DNA of 6,597 nucleotides, taken from contig DFFN01000029.1 in assembly GCA_002369525.1 (NCBI GenBank), positions 1 to 6,597 on the forward strand. Reading direction: 5' to 3'. The notes under the pieces were generated by a model that was not told where the DNA came from, did no database searches, and saw only the letters and a program-made list of their open reading frames with translations. Of this stretch, positions 1 through 5,563 are shown one piece after another. The DNA comes from Lachnoclostridium sp. UBA3775 (GTDB lineage: Bacteria > Bacillota > Clostridia > Lachnospirales > Lachnospiraceae). The position numbers and the translations under genes are program-made. Numbering within the stretch: the first letter of the stretch is position 1; every line of letters starts with the position of its first letter.

Positions 1-1025
1 CCATCTGTTCCGGCTGCGACATCGTTAAGTGTCCAGGTAACAATTCCGGTTGTTTCCGAATAAACACCATTGTTACTTGCGAAAACAAATTCAACATTAG
101 CATCAAGCTTATCCTTTATAGTGATTGTAGCTGATGTGTTCTTATAGTTCTTATAGCTGATCTCATAGGTTATGATATCATCGACCTTAACGGCACCGAG
201 TTCTCCGTTTCCGACATATGGTGCAGTTTCCTGCTTTGTCGGTCTTTCAGGAACAGGATTTTCAACTTCGTCAAGCGTATATTCTTTATCGTTTCCAACC
301 TGAACAGTTGCATTCTCTCCGCCGTTTACTACTTTGCCTTCTCCGCCCTTTGATTCAAGCGCAGTTTCAAGGACTTTTACTTTAAGCGTTACTTTGCCTT
401 CTGTTCCGGCTGCAACGTTGTTAAGCGTCCAGGTTACAATTCCGGTTTCATCCGAAAATACACCATTATTGCTTGCAGAAACGAACTCAACATTAGGATC
501 AAGTTTGTCCTTGATTGTAATCGTTGCCGGTTCTTTCTTATAGTTTAAGTAACGGATTTCATAAGTAATAACATCATCGACTTTTACAATGCCAAGTACC
601 CCATTTCCTTCATATGGTGTAACTTCCTGTTTTACCGGTTTTTCCGGAACCGGATTTTCTACTTTATCAAGGCTGTACTCTTTATCGTTTCCAACCCGAA
701 CAGTTGCATTCTCTCCGCCGTTTACTACTTTGCCATCTCCGCCCTTTGATTTAAGTGCGGTTTCAAGGACTTTGACTTTAAGTGTAACAATTCCCTCTGT
801 TCCGGCTGCAACATTATTAAGTGTCCAGGTAACATTTCCGTTTGTATCAGTATAGACACCGTTGTTGCTTGCAGAAACAAACTCAACATTAGGATCAAGT
901 TTATCAATAATTGTAACGTTAGCTGCCTCTTTCTTATAGTTCTTATAAGAAATCTCGTAAGTAATCTCATCACCTACCTGAACAGCATCCAGCTCGCCTG
1001 TTCCTTCAAAAGGAGTAATTTCTTT
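1..1025 (-). repeat. In-frame tandem repeat array, period 396 bp (132 residues), DUF11-like domains
   Basis: Copy 1 spans 1025-630 (residues 823-954), copy 2 spans 629-234 (955-1086), and copy 3 begins at 233 and runs out of the window. The period is exactly 396 bp, checked at two separate landmarks. By hand alignment, copies 1 and 2 agree at 103 of 132 residues, and copies 2 and 3 at 59 of the 77 visible. Each unit starts with a TPYEGNG-type motif, continues through VGDEITYEISYKN, DKLDPNVEFVSASNNGV and VTWTLNNVAAGTEG, and ends in a proline-containing linker VENPVPE. The pattern fits the DUF11 (TIGR01451) family of extracellular beta-sandwich repeats. Internal isopeptide bonds are known in related domains, but I cannot assign the residues here. 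Confidence 0.9.
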
Positions 1026-3491
1026 CTTGGAAGGATAATCATAGGGCTCATAAACATTATAAACATAAAATTCAAGGAAAGAATTAAATTCATCGGTTCC
1101 GTAAGGTCCAAGAATTTCAGGAATTGAAGCATATGAACCATTTTCCGTTGTATAGGTCGGGCTCACATGGAATTTACCCTCATCTCCTTCTTCTCTCCAT
1201 ACATATTCTGTATTAATATAGGTATTTTTATATTTCCATACATTGCCTTCTTTATCGGTAATGTATTCGGGAATACTGTCTTTATCTTCAGTAATATAAA
1301 CCATGCCTTTAGAAACATCATAACAGAATATCGATCCCGAACCGTTATATTCCTCAGAATCCGAAATAGTAATATAGTGCTCGGAAACGTCAACATATCC
1401 GTTATAATTTGCGGGGGCTGAATATCTTCCGACATTAAGATCTATTACGGAATCCGGATCTCCGGTAACGTTTTCAAAAATATTAAATTTAATATCTTCA
1501 ATAGGTTCGGAAGGAATAATAACATTTCCTCTTGCATCTACTATATTTTTGGTGATTTCTACCGCTACAGGTTTAATTTCTACGTCAGAATCGCCTTTCA
1601 GGATGAAATCCATTCCGCTTGTGCTGGTATTAAGGATGGCTCCGTTTAACCACCTGGTATGAGCATCGCCTCCCGAAATCGGAGGACATGTATTGCTTCC
1701 GGGGCCATCCGGGTCATCGGGATTAAAATCCCAGTATCCAAAGTCTGCTACAATAGTAACATCTCCGGAAACCGACACGGGATTTCCTTTTGCATCATAA
1801 AGTATTTCTTTTGTGACAGGATGGACATATATAAACTCTTCATTGGGCTGAACAGCAGTAACCCTGTAACGTACCTGGGTTGACCTGTGGGTTCTCATTT
1901 CCAGATATTCAAAATCAGGGCTGTTTGTTTGCCATACAGCATTAGGGAACGGCACTCCGACCGTAACCTTAAATAATCCTTCAATTCTGATCTGATCGCC
2001 TGTATTACCGGAAGGCCTGTTTGCAGAATAACCCGTGATAACAAAAGCATTTTCAAGGTTTTCTTCAGTTGTATTCTCAGGATCATCACTGGTATATCTG
2101 AAAGCCTCTATTTTAGCCTTTCTGAGATATTCCTGTTTTACCGTTACTTCCTTCCTTACAACAGTATTAAGCAAGGAAGCATCACTGTTTTTATCAATAG
2201 TCAGTATTGCATCCCCGTCTCCATTATAATAAGTTCCGTATGCCAGTGGCAAAGTAACTTCTACTTCATCGCTTACAGCAATATCGATATGGTTTACCAT
2301 ATATTTAGCATACAGATCTTTGCCGCTATCATTGGCAAGTCCATCCGCTACATCAGCAAGATAAAACTTGGTTTCATTGATTTTTCCTAATTCTTCATTT
2401 ATGGAAGGATTTAATCCACCGACAAGAGCAGTGTTTTTCTCATTAACTGCTATAAAAGAATAATTATCGTCCACAAGATGATAAATATGTTTCTGTGAGT
2501 CAAGAACAATACCGCAATGCTCCTTCGTAGAATCAAAAACTGTTTTTCCGCCCTGCATTTCATATATCGGCCCATCCGAATCATAACCGATAATAATTGG
2601 CTGTTCGGTTGAAACTCCCTCGTCTGCAGTCGGATCTATATAGCCCATGGCAAAATTGGTTGCCTGCTGTGTACCGTCAAAATCATAACCTTCTGCAACA
2701 TATCTCAGTAAATTCTTGTCGTCTTCCTTTACATATGTCCATACCATTGCATTGTCGGTCACTACACTTACAATATCCCCATTGCCATCGGATACATAAC
2801 TTTCCACCGGTGCGAGGGTTCCGTCTCCCTGGACGGTAAATACCTTGCTTCCTTCCTCATCTGTATGCAAAGCAACAAGAGCATATTTCTTTCCTGTTGT
2901 ATCTGCCTCAGGTACCGAAGAAGCAGATATGACAGTTGCTGTAACCGAAAAGCTGTCCTGGATAAAGCTTATTTCCGATGTTTCTGTGTTCAGAGTCACA
3001 TCGTCAATTACTTCTGTTCCTTCATCTGCAAAATGCACGACTGACATTTTCGATCCTTCGGGGATAACCGGAGTTTTGTCATATTTTATTGCAACTTCAA
3101 CAGGCGAGACGGGTTCAATCTTCTCACCGTTCCTTAAAATCGCGATATCAAAAAAACGCACGAAAGTAATACTCTCAGATTCGTCGGAACCCAGAGCTTC
3201 CTTTGATGCGTTATAATATGCTTTATATTCTTCGGTCCCTGCCGATATTTCTTCAGCCGTTACCGAAAGTTCATCGTACGAATAAGGCAGGCTTCCTTCC
3301 GGTGCCTTTATTGTGATTTCACAACCGGAATCCTGCAGACGCACAAAGAATGTTTTTGCTTCATTTTCATTACCGGTTGCATAAGCTTTCCGGTTTGAAT
3401 TTACAGAAGTAACAAAAACCGATGTGATCAAAATGACCAGCGCCTCAAAAATTGCTAAAAGACGTCTGTGCTTTTTAATTAAAGAGTTCAT
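1..3491 (-). CDS. Large secreted cell-surface protein with tandem DUF11-like repeats (3' end outside window)
   Basis: The frame is open with no stop from the ATG at 3491 to the left edge, giving 1163 codons; the C-terminus is missing. Residues 1-38 form a signal peptide: a basic start (KKHRR), a hydrophobic core at about 11-30, and a likely cut after AYA at 36-38. Residues about 45-190 are a beta-rich domain (ITIKAPEGS, FDIAILRNGEKIEPVSPVEV, then SFSVTATV) of a kind I associate with big surface proteins of gut Clostridia. Residues about 200-636 I do not recognise. Residues about 637-815 (VEITKNIVDARGN, FNIFENVT, FYVYNVYEP) resemble a Cna-B/SpaA prealbumin-like domain. From 823 on there are DUF11-like repeats with the signature VGDEITYEISYKN. 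The start is set by AGGAGG seven bases upstream. The expected role is an exported adhesin or stalk-type protein; ligand and anchoring cannot be seen. The gene has its own promoter and follows trmD on the same strand. Confidence 0.87.
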   Translation of the reverse strand, partial: MNSLIKKHRRLLAIFEALVILITSVFVTSVNSNRKAYATGNENEAKTFFVRLQDSGCEITIKAPEGSLPYSYDELSVTAEEISAGTEEYKAYYNASKEALGSDESESITFVRFFDIAILRNGEKIEPVSPVEVAIKYDKTPVIPEGSKMSVVHFADEGTEVIDDVTLNTETSEISFIQDSFSVTATVISASSVPEADTTGKKYALVALHTDEEGSKVFTVQGDGTLAPVESYVSDGNGDIVSVVTDNAMVWTYVKEDDKNLLRYVAEGYDFDGTQQATNFAMGYIDPTADEGVSTEQPIIIGYDSDGPIYEMQGGKTVFDSTKEHCGIVLDSQKHIYHLVDDNYSFIAVNEKNTALVGGLNPSINEELGKINETKFYLADVADGLANDSGKDLYAKYMVNHIDIAVSDEVEVTLPLAYGTYYNGDGDAILTIDKNSDASLLNTVVRKEVTVKQEYLRKAKIEAFRYTSDDPENTTEENLENAFVITGYSANRPSGNTGDQIRIEGLFKVTVGVPFPNAVWQTNSPDFEYLEMRTHRSTQVRYRVTAVQPNEEFIYVHPVTKEILYDAKGNPVSVSGDVTIVADFGYWDFNPDDPDGPGSNTCPPISGGDAHTRWLNGAILNTSTSGMDFILKGDSDVEIKPVAVEITKNIVDARGNVIIPSEPIEDIKFNIFENVTGDPDSVIDLNVGRYSAPANYNGYVDVSEHYITISDSEEYNGSGSIFCYDVSKGMVYITEDKDSIPEYITDKEGNVWKYKNTYINTEYVWREEGDEGKFHVSPTYTTENGSYASIPEILGPYGTDEFNSFLEFYVYNVYEPYDYPSKKEITPFEGTGELDAVQVGDEITYEISYKNYKKEAANVTIIDKLDPNVEFVSASNNGVYTDTNGNVTWTLNNVAAGTEGIVTLKVKVLETALKSKGGDGKVVNGGENATVRVGNDKEYSLDKVENPVPEKPVKQEVTPYEGNGVLGIVKVDDVITYEIRYLNYKKEPATITIKDKLDPNVEFVSASNNGVFSDETGIVTWTLNNVAAGTEGKVTLKVKVLETALESKGGEGKVVNGGENATVQVGNDKEYTLDEVENPVPERPTKQETAPYVGNGELGAVKVDDIITYEISYKNYKNTSATITIKDKLDANVEFVFASNNGVYSETTGIVTWTLNDVAAGTD

Positions 3492-3498
3492 TATCCAT

Positions 3499-3504
3499 CC
3501 TCCT
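3499..3504 (-). promoter_or_regulatory. Ribosome-binding site of the surface-protein gene
   Basis: A perfect AGGAGG lies seven bases before the ATG at 3491. Another ATG at 3498 directly abuts the AGGAGG, but it is out of frame and stops after seven codons. Spacing and the downstream signal peptide therefore both favour 3491. Confidence 0.85.
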
Positions 3505-3525
3505 AAATGCATTGATTATTATAAG

Positions 3526-3554
3526 ATTATACAAAACCCACACATAAAAAGCAA
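3526..3554 (-). promoter_or_regulatory. Probable sigma-A promoter of the surface-protein gene
   Basis: A perfect -10 box TATAAT (3526-3531) is preceded, after 17 bases, by TTGCTT (3549-3554), which matches the first three bases of the TTGACA consensus. Transcription would begin about 25 bases before the ribosome-binding site. The 3505-3593 region is very A/T-rich and shows no convincing hairpin terminator after trmD, so some readthrough from trmD is also possible. Confidence 0.6.
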
Positions 3555-3593
3555 GTATATGACATCATTTTTTTAGAGAAATATAATATTTTT

Positions 3594-4376
3594 TTAACTT
3601 TTTATACTATTTTTTAATTTTTCAAGATATATTTCGTCTTTCCTGCTCAGTTCGGCATTTTCAAGCAATTCGGGCCTTACCTTCAGGGTTTTTTCTATCT
3701 GTTTCTCTCTTCTCCACTTCTCAATATTGGCATGATGACCGGACAGAAGAACATCGGGAACCTTCTTTCCCTTCCATTCCTCAGGCCTTGTATACTGAGG
3801 ATATTCAAGCAGATTTCCTTCAAAGCTTTCATTGATAGCGGATTCTTCATTTGTCAGTACACCGGGGACCATCCTTGCGATTGCATCGATCATTACCATG
3901 GCAGGCAGTTCACCGCCCGAAAGTACATAGTCACCGATTGAAACTTCATCAGTCACTATTTCTTCAATAACTCGCTCGTCAACGCCTTCATAATGACCGC
4001 AGAGGAATATCAGTTCTTCCTCTTTTGCAAATTCCCTGGCCATAGCCTGATTAAAGGTCTTTCCCTGAGGTGTAAGATATATCACTCTTTTTTTGCTTTC
4101 GTTTTCCGAGCTGTCCTTTGTACCTTCCGCTCCGGTTTCTCCGGATTTACCGGTCACATCGAGATAACAGCGGTAAACGGGCTCGGCCATCATCACCATA
4201 CCGGCGCCGCCGCCGTAAGGATAATCGTCGACATGCTTATGTTTGTCATTAGTGTAATCCCTTATGTTCACGGCATCAATGCTTATGATTCCGGCTTTCA
4301 CGGCCCTCCCGATTATACTTGTGTTAAGACCTGAAAGCACCATTTCCGGAAACAGGGTCATTACTGTAAATTTCAT
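3594..4376 (-). CDS. trmD: tRNA (guanine-N1-)-methyltransferase TrmD
   Basis: TrmD transfers a methyl group from S-adenosylmethionine to N1 of G37 in tRNAs that read certain C-starting codons, which prevents +1 frameshifting. It is a cytoplasmic homodimer of the SPOUT class with a trefoil knot. The 260-residue product shows the family blocks in order: LFPEM (8-12), DDYPYGGGAGM (50-60), YLTPQGKTF (100-108), CGHYEGVDERV (126-136), SIGDYVLSGGELPAM (146-160), EYPQYTRP (191-198) and LLSGHHANIEKWRR (210-223). Arg168 aligns with catalytic Arg154 of the E. coli enzyme. Glu183 stands where E. coli has catalytic Asp169. Residues about 75-96 are a hydrophilic Gly/Ser/Glu-rich insertion, roughly 14 residues longer than in E. 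coli. The gene follows rimM by 17 bases and has only a weak AAGG ribosome-binding site nine bases before its ATG, which suggests translation partly coupled to rimM. Confidence 0.97.
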   Translation of the reverse strand: MKFTVMTLFPEMVLSGLNTSIIGRAVKAGIISIDAVNIRDYTNDKHKHVDDYPYGGGAGMVMMAEPVYRCYLDVTGKSGETGAEGTKDSSENESKKRVIYLTPQGKTFNQAMAREFAKEEELIFLCGHYEGVDERVIEEIVTDEVSIGDYVLSGGELPAMVMIDAIARMVPGVLTNEESAINESFEGNLLEYPQYTRPEEWKGKKVPDVLLSGHHANIEKWRREKQIEKTLKVRPELLENAELSRKDEIYLEKLKNSIKS

Positions 4377-4393
4377 GCTTTATTACCTTATCT

Positions 4394-4906
4394 TCAGTCA
4401 AGCAGTCCGGGCATCACGTGCACGGTAAGCTTTTTGTTTTCAACATCAACATTCTTTATGCAGTCCGGAATTGCGGGAAAAAGTCCTTCCTTCCCGTTCT
4501 TAAGCTCGACAACATAAACATCATTGGCTCCTGTCTGCATGACGTCCTTTAAAATCCCGAGGCTTACTCCTTCATCCGAAATCACCTCGGCGCCGAGTAT
4601 ATCCGCGATGTAGAATTCATCTTCTTCCAGCGGTATTGCATTTTCCCTGGTCACAAATATTTCCGCGCCCTTATATTTTTCTATAAGATTTATGTTGTCA
4701 ATGCCTTTAAATTTCAGAATGACAAGATTTTTAAAATATCTGGCGCCCGATACCTCGAAAGTTTTAAAGCCTTCCTTGCCGCAGTCCATAACAACTTCCT
4801 TTAGATAGTCAAAGCGTCTTACATCCTCGGTTGTGGGGAAAACCTTGATTTCTCCCCTGACCCCGTGGGTGTTTGAATAAACTCCGATCCTGAATAAATC
4901 TTCCAT
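4394..4906 (-). CDS. rimM: 16S rRNA processing / 30S maturation factor RimM
   Basis: RimM binds the assembling 30S head, contacts ribosomal protein uS19 and helps late 16S rRNA maturation; it is cytoplasmic. The product has 170 residues, the usual length. The N-terminal RimM domain contains THGVRGEIKVFPTTEDVRRF (13-32) and the ILKFKGIDN...IEKYKG strand-helix (63-80). The C-terminal PRC-barrel runs from about 97 to 170, with EFYIADILG, LGILKDVMQTGANDVYVV, LFPAIPDCIKNVD and the family-typical end MPGLLD. The ATG at 4906 has GAGG five bases upstream. The gene sits just after an intrinsic terminator that follows khpA, so its expression should be lower than that of rpsP unless an internal promoter exists. 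It and trmD, 17 bases apart, form the downstream half of the operon. Confidence 0.97.
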   Translation of the reverse strand: MEDLFRIGVYSNTHGVRGEIKVFPTTEDVRRFDYLKEVVMDCGKEGFKTFEVSGARYFKNLVILKFKGIDNINLIEKYKGAEIFVTRENAIPLEEDEFYIADILGAEVISDEGVSLGILKDVMQTGANDVYVVELKNGKEGLFPAIPDCIKNVDVENKKLTVHVMPGLLD

Positions 4907-4924
4907 ATAAACCTCACAATTTAC

Positions 4925-4954
4925 AAAAAGGAGCCACCTGTTATAAGTGGCTCC
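4925..4954 (-). terminator. Intrinsic terminator between khpA and rimM
   Basis: On the minus strand a perfect 8-bp inverted repeat, GGAGCCAC pairing with GTGGCTCC (4947-4954 and 4930-4937), encloses a 9-base loop and is followed at once by TTTTT (4925-4929). It begins eight bases after the khpA stop and ends 18 bases before the rimM ATG. No T-run follows the hairpin on the plus strand, so it acts in the direction of the genes. Because rimM and trmD lie beyond it without an obvious new promoter, it probably reduces rather than fully ends transcription. Confidence 0.82.
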
Positions 4955-4962
4955 GATATTTA

Positions 4963-5193
4963 CTACTGTATTATCTCCACAGTAACCTTCTTGTTCTCCA
5001 TGGTTGCAGCTGCTTTGACAACTGTTCTAAGTGCCTTCGCAATGCGACCCTGTTTACCGATAATCTTACCCATATCGTCCTGTGCGACTTTAAGCTGGAT
5101 AAGTACCTCATCTTCATTGACAGCTTCAGTAACCGTAACCTCCTCGGGATGAACAACAAGGGATTTAGCGATAATCTCAACTAACTCCTTCAA
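4963..5193 (-). CDS. khpA: KH-domain RNA-binding protein KhpA (YlqC family)
   Basis: KhpA is a small single-KH RNA-binding protein. In other Firmicutes it pairs with KhpB/Jag and influences cell elongation and division, probably through RNA regulation. The 76-residue product is of normal size and is almost entirely one KH fold: helix (MKELVEIIAKSLV), beta strands (EVLIQLKVA), then the RNA-binding loop IIGKQG, whose GxxG is Gly46-Lys-Gln-Gly49, followed by RIAKALRTVVKAA and a closing strand KVTVEII. The start codon is TTG at 5193, with GGAGG six bases upstream; there is no in-frame ATG until codon 41, which would remove most of the domain. The gene follows rpsP by 17 bases, the standard Firmicutes arrangement, and ends just before the terminator that separates it from rimM. 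Confidence 0.95.
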   Translation of the reverse strand: MKELVEIIAKSLVVHPEEVTVTEAVNEDEVLIQLKVAQDDMGKIIGKQGRIAKALRTVVKAAATMENKKVTVEIIQ

Positions 5194-5199
5194 GATACA

Positions 5200-5204
5200 C
5201 CTCC
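5200..5204 (-). promoter_or_regulatory. Ribosome-binding site that fixes the TTG start of khpA
   Basis: GGAGG lies six bases before the TTG at 5193 within the 17-base gap after rpsP. The conserved N-terminal helix starts right at that TTG, so this site decides the start. Confidence 0.8.
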
Positions 5205-5210
5205 GATTTA

Positions 5211-5453
5211 TTATTTAACAATACCTGCCTGTTTGAAAAGTTTTGATACGGTATCAGTAGGCTGAGCACCCGATGAGAGCCACTTCTTTGCTTCTTCTTC
5301 GTCAACCTTAACTGCTGAAGGGTTTACAGTGGGATCATATGTACCGATCTCTGCGATGAAACGTCCGTCACGAGGGCTTCTTGCATCTGCAACAACAATA
5401 CGATAGAAAGGTGCTTTCTTCTGTCCCATTCTCTTAAGTCTGATCTTGATCAT
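5211..5453 (-). CDS. rpsP: 30S ribosomal protein bS16
   Basis: bS16 is a primary-to-secondary binding protein of the 30S body that stabilises the 16S rRNA 5' domain. The 80-residue product has the family length and its conserved N-terminal block IRLKRMGQKKAPFYRIVVAD (4-23), then RSPRDGRFIAEIGTYDP (25-41) and the KWLSSGAQPTDTVSKLF segment (57-73). The ATG at 5453 has a perfect AGGAGG eight bases upstream, the strongest site among the housekeeping genes here, as expected for a ribosomal protein. It lies 110 bases after ffh, long enough to hold its own promoter, and is first in the rpsP-khpA pair ahead of the terminator. Confidence 0.98.
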   Translation of the reverse strand: MIKIRLKRMGQKKAPFYRIVVADARSPRDGRFIAEIGTYDPTVNPSAVKVDEEEAKKWLSSGAQPTDTVSKLFKQAGIVK

Positions 5454-5508
5454 TTTAATTTCCTCCTGAAATTCAATAATAATAAATAAATTTTATATTA
5501 AACCGGTT

Positions 5509-5539
5509 AATATACTCTCTTTTTCGATATTCCGGTCAA
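5509..5539 (-). promoter_or_regulatory. Candidate promoter for rpsP
   Basis: TTGACC (5534-5539, five of six consensus bases) and TATATT (5509-5514, five of six) are separated by 19 bases, slightly longer than ideal. A perfect 8-base palindrome AACCGGTT (5501-5508) directly follows the -10 box. The position between ffh and rpsP is sensible, but the spacing makes this only a candidate. No hairpin with a T-run follows ffh, so ffh transcripts may also read into rpsP. Confidence 0.4.
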
Positions 5540-5563
5540 TATTCATAAATTTGCCGGTTCTGT

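Noticed and set aside
1..1025. The regular 396-bp repeats as a CRISPR array or mobile element
   Set aside because: The units are long, coding, in frame and diverged like protein domains; there are no short identical repeats with unique spacers, and no transposase or terminal inverted repeats.
2845..3216. 123-codon open frame on the plus strand
   Set aside because: It is antisense to the surface protein, whose minus-strand frame is open across the entire 1-3491 region with a signal peptide and repeats.
3475..3498. Seven-codon mini-frame starting at the ATG next to AGGAGG, overlapping the surface-protein start
   Set aside because: The ATG directly touches the ribosome-binding site, which leaves no spacing for initiation; the frame is probably accidental.
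3576..3593. A/T-rich near-palindrome just after the trmD stop as a terminator
   Set aside because: The stem would be only A-T pairs with a one-base loop, so it is not a credible intrinsic terminator.
4971..5180. 69-codon minus-strand frame overlapping khpA
   Set aside because: It is an alternative frame inside khpA with an Arg/Leu-rich composition typical of out-of-frame reading; the KH motif is in the other frame.
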